From the NCBI RefSeq assembly GCF_015326965.1, contig NZ_CP017659.1, positions 2,232,001-2,296,000 of the forward strand: a stretch of 64,000 bases of DNA. The letters are read 5' to 3'. Numbering within the stretch: position 1 is the stretch's first letter; each line of letters starts with the position of its first letter. Shown piece after piece: positions 7,977 to 15,641 of the stretch. This DNA is from Paenibacillus sp. JZ16 (GTDB lineage Bacteria; Bacillota; Bacilli; Paenibacillales; Paenibacillaceae). The position numbers were made by a program, and so were the translations under genes. The notes beneath the pieces are model-generated. The model was not told the origin of the DNA, searched no databases, and worked only from the letters and a program-made list of their open reading frames with translations.

Positions 7977-8672
7977 TCACAATTTGGACTTTTGAATTTT
8001 TTGTTTCAGTCGTATCGATTTATTCAAGTGCAGAAAAATATGCCTTGTCGCCGGCATGAGCACTAATCCCGCAATCGTTTTGTTTCCCCAGTATTCAAGC
8101 AACCACGTTGCTTCTTCCTTAACCGCATGCTGTACTTTAAGTTCATGAATTCTTACCGCTTCAACTTTTTGCTTAAAGTCCCCTGGCAATAAACGGGATA
8201 TGACTTCACGAGTGTTCCGCCCAACTTCAATCCGATAAGCGAATAATGAATCAATATCAAGAGTCGCACTCAAGTTAGCGATTTCCGCTTCCGTCATTTC
8301 ATTTCCGGAATGAACATCATCAATGTGGAGTTTCTTATTCCACTGGCCTGAATGCAATACTTGGACATCGTTATTTACGAGTACGCTCATCGTCATGTCT
8401 TCAATACGCGTCATATGCCACATATGCCATATTATCGAATTCTTTGTATCAGGAGCCGTAACTGGATATTGACGGAATGTTTCCTCTTGCAGATCTTTAA
8501 CTAATTCATCCTCAAGGGTCGCACTGGGTGAATGGCTCATTCTTGATGAATGTAACAAGCGATGCTGCTGCAAAAATAAGTCAACTGCATTCTGATGCTT
8601 AGCCGGATCCAGAATGATCTGGGTTAGCTTTTTGTGATTTTCATTCCACTGTTTTCTTTGACTCAAATCCAT
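7977..8672 (-). CDS. DinB-superfamily protein (second copy)
   Basis: The product is 231 residues, longer than the usual DinB of about 160. It shows SIIWHMWHMTRIEDMTMSVL, resembling the first helix with histidines, and a C-terminal ATRHIFLHLNKSIRLKQK with an H-x3-H pair, both features of DinB_2-like proteins. It may be another thiol transferase or metal-dependent detoxifying enzyme. It starts 16 bp after the ancestral stop of the decayed HAD gene upstream and is probably in the same transcription unit as the DinB gene downstream (about 70 bp). Confidence 0.6.
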   Translation of the reverse strand: MDLSQRKQWNENHKKLTQIILDPAKHQNAVDLFLQQHRLLHSSRMSHSPSATLEDELVKDLQEETFRQYPVTAPDTKNSIIWHMWHMTRIEDMTMSVLVNNDVQVLHSGQWNKKLHIDDVHSGNEMTEAEIANLSATLDIDSLFAYRIEVGRNTREVISRLLPGDFKQKVEAVRIHELKVQHAVKEEATWLLEYWGNKTIAGLVLMPATRHIFLHLNKSIRLKQKIQKSKL

Positions 8673-8688
8673 GGAGAACCATCCTTTT

Positions 8689-9238
8689 TTAGCCGCCCTC
8701 TAATATCCATGTCACGGCTTCATTAAAGTTTGTCGCGATAAAATCGGGATACGCTTCTTTCCATTTGCCGAAGTACTGGTTGTTATTGAATTTTCCCAGT
8801 TCCTAGGCACCAGCTCCCGTCTTCACGAACACTTTCCTTGCAACCGGCTTCTTTGGCAGCAACCATATCCGTCCATCGATCTCCTATGACAAAACACTTC
8901 CTTAAATCCAGATTATTTTCTTCTGCGGCTTTCAACAGCATTCCAGGGGACGGCTTTCTACACGGACAACCCGCTCCATGCTCATGAGCACAAAGATAGA
9001 TTTTGTCAAAACCAAAGCCTAATAATTCCGCTTCGAATTCATCCTTTGTTGCCTCGCCCCGAGTTATTCCAGGTTGATTCGTAAATGAACAAATCAGCAT
9101 GCCTGCAGCTCTGAGTGAATCAATCGAATTCTGTACTTGCGGAAAAAGCTCAAATTCACCGGGCAAAACAACCCGATCGGTTCCTCCAAGCGTTCCGTCT
9201 CTGTCAATGAAAACCGCCTGTCTTGAGGGCTCTAGCAA
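8689..9238 (-). pseudogene. Decayed HAD-IIIA (GmhB-like) phosphatase gene: frameshift plus nonsense
   Basis: The intact N-terminal part from TTG 9238 (aaggag 9 nt upstream) reads QAVFIDRDGTL, with the DxD nucleophile motif, then CSFTNQPGITRGE, CPCRKPSPGML (zinc-loop-like cysteines) and CFVIGDRWTDMVAAKEAGCK, all as in histidinol/heptose-bisphosphate phosphatases. The open frame then drifts and stops at 8783. In the neighbouring frame the family sequence resumes (VFVKTGAGA, stop codon at 8803-8805, ELGKFNNNQYFGKWKEAYPD) and ends at 8689. This indicates a one-base insertion near 8840 and a TGG-to-TAG-type change. The N-terminal fragment of 151 residues could still be made. Confidence 0.75.
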
Positions 9239-9485
9239 TTGGTCAGGCTCCTTTCTTCATTCATTTTTTTTGCGGGAATAGGATTATCTCCTACCATTGG
9301 CTTTCAAATCCTGTTTAACTACTACTATAGGCTGGCATGTGTTATCTGCCTCGCCTTCATCACATCGAATTTGATAGGCAACCTAAGGGCGCATCCCGGA
9401 GCGTAGATACCTTGTTATAGGATGTCTGCGACTTCTTGATGTGCAATTCGCCAACCCTCGCTTCTGTACAAATTGACATCAGATT

Positions 9486-10112
9486 CTAAACACTTTTGCG
9501 TATAACAATATAACTTTTTTTACAAAAAGGGGCCCATGTATTCCATAGTGCCTCAAAGTCACGCTTTCGTATTTTTCGATTAAAGCTAGAATCCTCGCAG
9601 TTTATGGTGTGTTCCAAAGAATCTGCCAAGTACAAGTATTCTTGGTCAAATCCAATCACGGGTACAAAGTGTAAATACCTCTGTTTAGGAAAAACCCTTA
9701 TAAACGCAATGACCGGGACCCCTTGGCTTACTTGCTTCTTTAACGTTTGCAGATTACCGCGGTAAAAAGACGCATCGTAACCACGCCTTTTAAAAAATAT
9801 AAGGATACCCTTAGGAGTGACCGTTCCATCGGCTAGCTTTCTGGGGTATTGTTTATAAAGTTCGTTACCGGTCGCCTCGATTCCTAAATGTCTCAGAACA
9901 TATGCGCTTGAATAAGCTGCACACTCATAATGAGGCTGGATATCCATCCGACTTGAAGTTCTAATCAAATAGGATTCTGGAAGTACGCTTGTGTCGATCA
10001 TATCTTTTCTTGGAATGGTAAAATAATATGACATTAGAATGACTATAATTATGACTATGATTAGATTCAAAATAAAAATAATAATCAACCACCTACTCCC
10101 TACTAAACGCAT
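9486..10112 (-). CDS. Membrane-anchored C39-like cysteine peptidase
   Basis: The product is 208 residues. The N-terminal helix (about 7-32, very rich in Ile/Val) is an uncleaved signal anchor. The outer domain shows the C39-like order: PHYECAAYSSAYVLRHLGIE with the catalytic Cys, YLHFVPVIGFDQEYLYLADS with His and Asp. Family members cleave double-glycine leaders or act as envelope peptidases; with no ABC domain this one is a stand-alone C39_2-type protein exposed outside. No cognate substrate gene is adjacent. A strong RBS is not seen at the ATG. Confidence 0.7.
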   Translation of the reverse strand: MRLVGSRWLIIIFILNLIIVIIIVILMSYYFTIPRKDMIDTSVLPESYLIRTSSRMDIQPHYECAAYSSAYVLRHLGIEATGNELYKQYPRKLADGTVTPKGILIFFKRRGYDASFYRGNLQTLKKQVSQGVPVIAFIRVFPKQRYLHFVPVIGFDQEYLYLADSLEHTINCEDSSFNRKIRKRDFEALWNTWAPFCKKSYIVIRKSV

Positions 10113-10290
10113 ATCTGCGTGTTACTTTGTGTTTATTCACTGACGCATCCTCATGACCTAACGGCCTAATAGCAGGTCTATATCTCATTTTTTATAGTTC
10201 AGGGAGGTTTATTATCGAGTTTTTCAGAGGTGATACCATCCGCGTCCAGTTCGGTTCTCTCGCTACTTCGCAATGGATCGCATTAGCCTA

Positions 10291-10815
10291 TCACGTATTC
10301 TTTATCCAATATCTTTTAATTACGTTCCCATCTTCCTCTATGTAGTCTGTATCCGGCCTCCCGCCGTTCTTAATAATGGTTCTTTCCGATCCCACATTAC
10401 CGGCATCACAGACAACTAATACATCGTTTATCCCCAGTTTCTTGGCCTCAATCAAGGACAATTCCAATAGTTTAGTCGCGTAGCCATTCCATCTTTCTAG
10501 CGGGCGGATGCCATAGCCAATATGCCCGCCAACATTATATAAATATTCGGTTAATTGATGTCTAATATTAGCTGCACCTAATACTCTATGTTGTTTATCG
10601 ACCAACCAAAAGGTTGAATCTGAGACCCAGCCTTCCTTTACACCAATGCCCTTCTCTTGATTAGAGAGTTCCTTCAGCATCCCCTGAAAATCACTTGGAT
10701 CCTTACTTATAACCCAAGGAACCATATTCTCACCGGATTCTTTCCATTCTTGATAAAATGATAGATATTCTTCTTCAAGCTCTAGTTGAGGCTTAACTAA
10801 TCTTACATCGTTCAT
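10291..10815 (-). CDS. GNAT N-acetyltransferase
   Basis: ATG 10815 is chosen since an aaagga lies upstream; an in-frame start 48 bp earlier exists. The 174-residue product shows the GNAT core: FWLVDKQHRVLGAANIRHQL (beta strands leading to the acceptor site), HIGYGIRPLERWNGYATKLL (acetyl-CoA P-loop, with R-x2-G-x-A/G related spacing) and GINDVLVVCDAGNVGSERTI, where the Asn follows the alpha5 region. This form matches the YjaB/YesJ-like GNATs. The substrate is unknown. Confidence 0.8.
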   Translation of the reverse strand: MNDVRLVKPQLELEEEYLSFYQEWKESGENMVPWVISKDPSDFQGMLKELSNQEKGIGVKEGWVSDSTFWLVDKQHRVLGAANIRHQLTEYLYNVGGHIGYGIRPLERWNGYATKLLELSLIEAKKLGINDVLVVCDAGNVGSERTIIKNGGRPDTDYIEEDGNVIKRYWIKNT

Positions 10816-10868
10816 AGGTTTCAACGTCCTTTCATGACCTTTATGTCTTTCAAACGGAAACATAGTAC

Positions 10869-10899
10869 AAAATAGGCTGCCCTTAAAGGCAGCCTATTT
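10869..10899 (-). terminator. Terminator after the FusB/FBP-like gene
   Basis: A perfect stem of about 12 bp (aataggctgcc 10871-10881, ggcagcctatt 10888-10898) with a 6-nt loop lies 14 bp beyond the FusB-like stop. On the minus strand it is followed by ttttgt. Confidence 0.8.
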
Positions 10900-10912
10900 C
10901 TAGTTCCTGTGT

Positions 10913-11560
10913 TTACTTGCTGGCGGAGAGAATGAACTTCTCAAGTGCCCCTGTATCGGTAATGCTGTGATTACATGCTTGGCTATCCAGACATACGTAT
11001 TGGCCAATGAAGGAAAGATTATCCGGTGAAGCAACGGCCGGCTTGGTCTTGACCGAGAACAAGGCAAGCTCTTGATGCCGGTTGCAGAACAGACAGTACC
11101 CTTTCTTGTTGGTCGGCGTAATTCTTCCCTCGATCCCGATGAATCTTCCTTCGAACGGATATACGATATATAACTTGTTTGTGGCAATATCCACCCAGCC
11201 CAAATACGTTACATATCGAAAGTCGATCGATTGCAGATCCGGAACTTTCAGTTTCTTATTTTTAGGAAATAACTTCTGAATCTGTTTCAGCGTAATCGTC
11301 GGATAAGGCTCCAGATAGGGTTCTAACGCGTTAAGATATCTCTGGAAATCCTCGGCCTTCTCAATGGTCGACATTTCTCCAAGCATCCGCTTCTGATCCT
11401 CTGTTAGAGACGGAAAAGCTTCCAAAGTGCTTGTTACGGCACGATACCTGACCGTTTCCAGGACTTTTCTATCCGCGATCGTTCGCAATGTTTTCAGAAG
11501 GAAATCCGATTGTTTTTTAATCACGTTAAACTGGTGGTTTCTAATAAATGGTGTACTCAT
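10913..11560 (-). CDS. FusB/FBP-family elongation factor G-binding protein
   Basis: The product is 215 residues, close to FusB/FusC length (about 213). A helical N-terminal half is followed by a C-terminal treble-clef zinc finger: YCLFCNRHQEL supplies one Cys pair and QYVCLDSQACNHSITD the other, as in FusB proteins. The segment LGWVDIATNKLYIVYPFEGRFIGIEG is typical of the FBP domain. Such proteins bind EF-G and free ribosomes stalled by fusidic acid, giving resistance; chromosomal homologues in Bacillus and Paenibacillus may act in normal translation. RBS aagggg lies 9 nt upstream. A 16-residue leader ORF and nested hairpins lie in the 5' region, suggesting attenuation control. Confidence 0.85.
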   Translation of the reverse strand: MSTPFIRNHQFNVIKKQSDFLLKTLRTIADRKVLETVRYRAVTSTLEAFPSLTEDQKRMLGEMSTIEKAEDFQRYLNALEPYLEPYPTITLKQIQKLFPKNKKLKVPDLQSIDFRYVTYLGWVDIATNKLYIVYPFEGRFIGIEGRITPTNKKGYCLFCNRHQELALFSVKTKPAVASPDNLSFIGQYVCLDSQACNHSITDTGALEKFILSASK

Positions 11561-11595
11561 AGCTTTCAGCCCCTTATTTTTATTAAAAATGAAGG

Positions 11596-11692
11596 TGCAA
11601 AGCCTGTTATTAGAAACGATAAAGTTAAGGTTGGGCGATCGAATTCATCTATCGCACCCCACGCAAAGTATCGCCCCAGATCAGGCTTTGCA
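11596..11692 (-). promoter_or_regulatory. Nested inverted repeats (putative attenuator) in the FusB-like leader
   Basis: A perfect 11-bp inverted repeat (tgcaaagcctg 11596-11606, caggctttgca 11682-11692) encloses a second 7-bp stem (11633-11639, 11670-11676). On the minus strand the upstream arm covers the last codons and stop of a 16-codon leader ORF. The segment ctttgc in the loop (within 11661-11670) can also pair with the upstream arm, giving mutually exclusive structures. The downstream arm is followed by ccttcattttt and then the RBS. This is the layout of a ribosome-stalling attenuator. Mechanism (translation or transcription) is not decided. Confidence 0.6.
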
Positions 11693-11731
11693 TGAGGACT
11701 TCCTAGCTAATGAGCAATTCAGCATTGCCAT
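11681..11731 (-). CDS. Putative 16-residue leader peptide of the FusB-like gene
   Basis: The ORF opens at ATG 11729-11731 after a ggggg-type RBS (spacing about 8) and encodes MAMLNCSLARKSSCKA, stopping at TGA 11681-11683. Its last codons form the upstream arm of the 11-bp inverted repeat, so a ribosome stalled near the end would melt that arm and change the downstream fold. Resistance genes controlled by translational attenuation (erm, cat, and reportedly fusB of Staphylococcus) use the same geometry. It is too short for coding statistics; position and RBS are the support. Confidence 0.5.
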   Translation of the reverse strand: MAMLNCSLARKSSCKA

Positions 11732-11837
11732 CGGTATAACCCCCAATCACATTTCATACGCAAAATTATAACAGCAAGTGCCAGTTGGCGCAATTTATTC
11801 CGTTGGAACAGAACACCGTCTATATCAAACTTAAAAT

Positions 11838-12305
11838 CTATTTAATGGTGTCATACAAGTCTGCTTCAATATGATTTACTTCCCCATGTCCCCATTCATC
11901 CGAAATCTCCAGATGCCAGGATCTAGGCAATCGTTCATGGTTATTTTCTAGTATCCAGCGATGGAGCTTTTCATATGTATTTCTAATTTCATCATTAGGC
12001 CCCTGGTGTCGTTGAACTGCGTATTTTTGTTTTGGAATGACTAATGAGACCATCCCTTCAGGAACTTGTTTCATGTCAAGTACCTCAACACAAACCCAAT
12101 AACCATCTTCCCCTCCCGATACATCCTCAGCGATGAATGCACCAACAAGTCTAACCGGTTCTACAACGTCACGAATCTCTTGCAATCTATTTTTAAGTTC
12201 AACCGAGGCCTTGGGGATCTCTTTGACATACTGGTCACCGGGACATACTATTCTTATTCCGACTAATTTCATTTCATGAAGTTCGACTACCTTCACAGAG
12301 CTCAC
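11838..12305 (-). CDS. GyrI-like small-molecule-binding protein
   Basis: The product is 155 residues from a GTG start (an alternative GTG lies 9 bp inside). The duplicated beta-alpha-beta pattern of the GyrI/AraC effector-binding (SHS2) fold is visible: VVELHEMKLVGIRIVCPG at the start, a central GYWVCVEVLDMKQVPEGMV, then LVIPKQKYAVQRHQGP and HLEISDEWGHGEVNHIEADLY at the end. The family binds or hydrolyses small cyclic or cationic compounds, as in the GyrI/Rob/BmrR-C domains. There is no DNA-binding part, so it probably sequesters or degrades a ligand. Confidence 0.75.
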   Translation of the reverse strand: MSSVKVVELHEMKLVGIRIVCPGDQYVKEIPKASVELKNRLQEIRDVVEPVRLVGAFIAEDVSGGEDGYWVCVEVLDMKQVPEGMVSLVIPKQKYAVQRHQGPNDEIRNTYEKLHRWILENNHERLPRSWHLEISDEWGHGEVNHIEADLYDTIK

Positions 12306-12341
12306 ACTCTCTTTCGTTGAAAATATATTTGATAATGGCTA

Positions 12342-12368
12342 GATGCATTAAAATGTTGTTAATGCATC
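12342..12368. repeat. Perfect 10-bp inverted repeat upstream of the GyrI-like gene
   Basis: gatgcattaa (12342-12351) and ttaatgcatc (12359-12368) form a perfect palindrome with a 7-nt centre, between the Nudix stop and the GyrI-like start. No T-run follows on either strand, so an operator is as likely as a weak terminator. Confidence 0.45.
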
Positions 12369-12405
12369 ATATGCATTTCTTGAATTACCTTCACGCTTGT
12401 TCCTT

Positions 12406-12813
12406 CTAGAACTCAATATATACCGGCTCATCAGCTGGTCTTAAGCAAACTTCGATTCTCTCCCTAAAATTCATATAGGTCACCATATTCAATGCTTCAT
12501 CCAGTGGGAAGAATCCTGATTCAAGACTTTCTGTTGTAGCTACGGGTGTACCTCCAATGTATTTCGCAAGAAATAATGTATTACAACTACTCGCCTTCAC
12601 GTTTTGGAAAATCCCGCAAAACCTTATAATCTCAATATCCACTCCAGCCTCTTCTTTGGTTTCCCTGATTGCTGCTTGTGCCAAAGACTCTCCAATTTCA
12701 ACGACTCCGCCCGGCATTTCCCAGCCCCTTTGCGGCCCCCGGATAAGTAATATTTCATTATTTTCATTCAGTACACCTGCAGCAGCAGAGACAATATGTT
12801 TAGGTAGATTCAT
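12406..12813 (-). CDS. Nudix hydrolase
   Basis: The product is 135 residues. The Nudix box is complete: GGVVEIGESLAQAAIRETKEEAG followed by V, matching GX5EX7REUXEEXGU. Such enzymes hydrolyse nucleoside diphosphates linked to another group (X) with Mg2+; ADP-ribose, oxidised nucleotides or sugars are all possible, and specificity is not visible. The N-terminal VSAAAGVLNENNEILLIRG is the usual first strand. RBS aaggag has good spacing. A second, different Nudix gene lies about 2.3 kb away in the same accessory stretch. Confidence 0.9.
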   Translation of the reverse strand: MNLPKHIVSAAAGVLNENNEILLIRGPQRGWEMPGGVVEIGESLAQAAIRETKEEAGVDIEIIRFCGIFQNVKASSCNTLFLAKYIGGTPVATTESLESGFFPLDEALNMVTYMNFRERIEVCLRPADEPVYIEF

Positions 12814-12856
12814 CTTACTTCTCCTTTATATATAAATTCCCTCCGTATTAACTGCT

Positions 12857-13327
12857 TTACTCACATAACATATTTTCCATTGGCTCTTTGCAGTGCTGAT
12901 ATCCATTTTTCTTGTAAAAATCAACCCCTTCATCACTAGGCCATACGATAATAAATTCATATTTATTTTCTTTTGCCCATTCGTTAATCTTTGATATTAA
13001 TTTACTTCCTATCCCCTTACCTCGATAATTAGGTTTTGTATATACATTCGTCATATATGCAAATGGATGTGTGATTCTCCCTGGTCTCGGTACCTTGTGA
13101 ATAAGTTCTATGTATATGTTGGACACGACCATGCCGTCTTCTTCAGCAACCCAAATACTCCAAATATCACTTTGAAAAGCCTTCCATAAAAAATCATAAC
13201 ACTCCTCGTAGAAGTCACTATAAGCTTCGTTTTTTAATGTTCCATCTAGATCGTCTTCCAGCGTAAAATCCCATCTCATCCGAATAAGTTGATCGATATC
13301 TTCCTCTTTCGCAATTCTAATTATCAT
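12857..13327 (-). CDS. GNAT N-acetyltransferase
   Basis: The product is 156 residues starting MIIRIAKEEDIDQLIRMRW, a standard GNAT opening. The acetyl-CoA loop is YTKPNYRGKGIGSKLISKINEW (R-G-K-G-I-G matches Q/RxxGxG/A), and the end VDFYKKNGYQHCKEPMENML carries the usual alpha4-beta7 with YKKNGY. RBS ggaggtg lies 5-8 nt upstream. Substrate is unknown. Base composition is as AT-rich as in its neighbours. Confidence 0.87.
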   Translation of the reverse strand: MIIRIAKEEDIDQLIRMRWDFTLEDDLDGTLKNEAYSDFYEECYDFLWKAFQSDIWSIWVAEEDGMVVSNIYIELIHKVPRPGRITHPFAYMTNVYTKPNYRGKGIGSKLISKINEWAKENKYEFIIVWPSDEGVDFYKKNGYQHCKEPMENMLCE

Positions 13328-13388
13328 GGAATCACCTCCGAATTCATTAACATCACTTCACCTTACAAATAATCGAATCGTATTCCAT

Positions 13389-13847
13389 TCATTCCACTTG
13401 ATTAATCGGCTGGGACGTTCCGTTGTTCATTATCCATTCTATAAGTCTCTTAAAAATCGCTTCATAGTCCCTTTTGGATTGATATAGCTCATGATCCGTA
13501 ATGATTTTTCCATCTTCCGTTATACTGAGTGAATAATTACTTGAGTCCCGATTAAAAATATCCATCATCACAATGCTGCTGGTTGTTCCTTGATATGTGT
13601 TAATTTCACGAGAGTAAGTAATCGTATCTAGAATATCTATCATTTCGGCAATCTCATTTTGTTCATCGAATTGAATGAGGTACCTCTTGGTTTCTCCTTG
13701 AGCATGATAAGTAAAATATATTTTTTCAACATGATCCGTAGAGCTAATGATTTGCTGAAATCTGATCGGGCTTGAGAAATAAACAACTACACATATCAAG
13801 ATGATTGATATTAGGATTACAAGATGACGCAGGTGTAACTTTTTCAA
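13389..13847 (-). CDS. Hypothetical membrane-anchored protein
   Basis: A TTG start at 13847 is preferred because tggagg lies 6-7 nt upstream; a GTG at 13883 gives 12 more residues. The 152-residue product starts with KKLHLRHLVILISIILICVV, a signal anchor, and a mixed alpha/beta outer domain (KIYFTYHAQGETKRYLIQFD, SIVMMDIFNRDSSNYSLSI). No family is recognised. It resembles Bacillus exported proteins of unknown function. It lies between two GNAT genes, probably in the same transcription unit. Confidence 0.6.
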   Translation of the reverse strand: MKKLHLRHLVILISIILICVVVYFSSPIRFQQIISSTDHVEKIYFTYHAQGETKRYLIQFDEQNEIAEMIDILDTITYSREINTYQGTTSSIVMMDIFNRDSSNYSLSITEDGKIITDHELYQSKRDYEAIFKRLIEWIMNNGTSQPINQVE

Positions 13848-13901
13848 TAAAATCCTCCATTCGATTGCGATCGTGCATCCCACCTCCAGCCGCTGAGGTT
13901 A

Positions 13902-14390
13902 CTACTTTGTACTGAACTCTTGTATGTACTTCTTTGAATCTTCCCTGTATCTCTCTGTGTAATTATTCTTGGAATATTCACTGATTACGTTTCTCCAAAA
14001 AGATATGGCAGTTGTATTACTCTCCATTTGAGCTACTTTCCAATTTGCATTGAATAACCCAAATGCCTGTTTAGCTGCGGTGCGACCGATCCCGTTTCTT
14101 CTATATTTCTTCAAAATCATAAAATCATAAATTACATGCGTTGGGTCTGGATCTGTGTCTAGATTCTCAAACAGCACAACCAAGAACCCTAGAATTGCTC
14201 CTGACGATACTATGAAATATGGGTTCCATCTAGGGTCACCTTCCCAATAGAAATCAATGTTCACCCCGTATCTTCCATCATCATTTAAGTTCTGATTAGT
14301 GTATTGACTAAAATCATAAAAATAAAATTGATACATGTTCGATAATGTTTCTTTCTCTTGAACTGAAACAGGAATAAGTTCGATTTCCAT
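13902..14390 (-). CDS. GNAT N-acetyltransferase
   Basis: The product is 162 residues, RBS aaggag. The start MEIELIPVSVQEKETLSNMY and the NMYQFYFYDFSQY segment are typical of the predicted acetyltransferases of Bacillus resembling YkkB/YjdG. The core has YFIVSSGAILGFLVVLF, DFMILKKYRRNGIGRTAAKQ (acetyl-CoA loop RRNGIG) and FWRNVISEYSKNNY near the end. Substrate is unknown. Confidence 0.85.
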   Translation of the reverse strand: MEIELIPVSVQEKETLSNMYQFYFYDFSQYTNQNLNDDGRYGVNIDFYWEGDPRWNPYFIVSSGAILGFLVVLFENLDTDPDPTHVIYDFMILKKYRRNGIGRTAAKQAFGLFNANWKVAQMESNTTAISFWRNVISEYSKNNYTERYREDSKKYIQEFSTK

Positions 14391-14441
14391 AACGTCTCCT
14401 TTTGTATCATCCTACTCCTTTTTGAAGTTTCATTGATTCGC

Positions 14442-14987
14442 CTACAGATCCGGTTTATCTGGTTTCCAACCTATTTCTTGTGACCAAACATGTGCCTTTT
14501 GTATTAACTCCCATACAATCGGGCCTTTGCCTTCAACATATTTATGTCTTTCATGATGGTACAATCCCATTAACCGGTGCTTCTCTGCCGAATATCTTAA
14601 GCAATCCTCTTTATGTTCTCTCAAATAATCTCTAAATAATAATGTCAATTGTTCTGAGTAACTCCCCGTTTGTCTTACATGAATATGTGTTCTCCGATGT
14701 CCCGGAATTTCTCGAAAATACCTTTTAGTCTTATCAGGATTTTCTTTACGAAATACAAACGCTATAGACTCTAATTTATTCTTATATTGATTCACATCTT
14801 CAAAATTACTAATTGAGATTTGAATATCAATAATTGGTTTGGCATCTAGTCCAACAATCGACGTAGATCCAACGTGGTCAATTCGATCTGCTATATCCCC
14901 TAAAACTTCTCGTATGTTCCCTCCTATCTCCAAGAACAAGTTTCGCCACTCTGGATCATACTCAGCTATTCGCCATTGATCATCCAT
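14442..14987 (-). CDS. GrpB/CoaE-related nucleotidyltransferase-fold protein
   Basis: Start ATG 14987 follows aaggag by 9 nt; the longer frame to 15098 has no comparable site. The 181-residue product has the GrpB signature: RIAEYDPEWRNLFLEIGGNI, then IDHVGSTSIVGLDAKPIIDI, where GSTS and the D-x-D pair form a minimal nucleotidyltransferase site, and HRRTHIHVRQTGSYSEQLTL. The UPF0157/GrpB family is of unknown physiological function in bacteria; nucleotide transfer to a small molecule such as an antibiotic is inferred from the fold. Confidence 0.88.
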   Translation of the reverse strand: MDDQWRIAEYDPEWRNLFLEIGGNIREVLGDIADRIDHVGSTSIVGLDAKPIIDIQISISNFEDVNQYKNKLESIAFVFRKENPDKTKRYFREIPGHRRTHIHVRQTGSYSEQLTLLFRDYLREHKEDCLRYSAEKHRLMGLYHHERHKYVEGKGPIVWELIQKAHVWSQEIGWKPDKPDL

Positions 14988-15087
14988 GTAATTTGTCTCC
15001 TTTGGTTTAACTCTTTTAATAGCGGATTCGTGGTTCGTTCGGTATTCACCTTTCCTCAAGGTTCTTCTGCATACTTTGAGGGATCCG

Positions 15088-15585
15088 TTAATAATCATTG
15101 TTCATGTTTCCTTCCAACCTATGTAACAACATATAATTCGGGTTTGCTTCCCAAGCTTCAAAGGGCACAAAACATGCTGCATTCATCGCATCCAATAATC
15201 TAGATCTTTGCTGCGGTCTCGTTATGTATTCCTCGATATTAGATTGATCAATTTTTATGTATCTAGCTTCGAGTATCTCGTCTTCTTGTATTTTAATTTC
15301 TCCACTTATGTATTGAGCTCTAAAACATATAGACAATACTTGTTTTGTTGTATTCATATAAACACCGGTTATACCAGTTGGTTTAATAATGATACCCGTC
15401 TCCTCAAGAAACTCTCTGCAAATTGCTTTATCAAGGGGTTCCCCTAACTCAACATTCCCACCTGGCATTTCCCATGTATCTGATCGCCAATGTGTTCTAA
15501 GCAACAATACCTCACCACGATCATTAGTGACTAAAGCTGAAACCGAAATACATTGTTTAGGTGCCTGGTATTCCAAACCAATCAC
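15088..15585 (-). CDS. Nudix hydrolase (second)
   Basis: The product is 165 residues, with a possible shorter TTG start nearby. The Nudix box GGNVELGEPLDKAICREFLEETG is complete. Before it lie CISVSALVTNDRGEVLLLRT and WEMPGG. The family cleaves phosphoanhydride bonds in nucleotide derivatives; the substrate is not visible. The stretch SRLLDAMNAACFVPFEAWEA near the end is unlike the other Nudix gene, so the two are not a recent duplication. Confidence 0.88.
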   Translation of the reverse strand: MIGLEYQAPKQCISVSALVTNDRGEVLLLRTHWRSDTWEMPGGNVELGEPLDKAICREFLEETGIIIKPTGITGVYMNTTKQVLSICFRAQYISGEIKIQEDEILEARYIKIDQSNIEEYITRPQQRSRLLDAMNAACFVPFEAWEANPNYMLLHRLEGNMNNDY

Positions 15586-15641
15586 TTCCTCTATATTACT
15601 TTATATCCTTTCATCATCTGAGATGTTTCTCTAAAGTGCCC

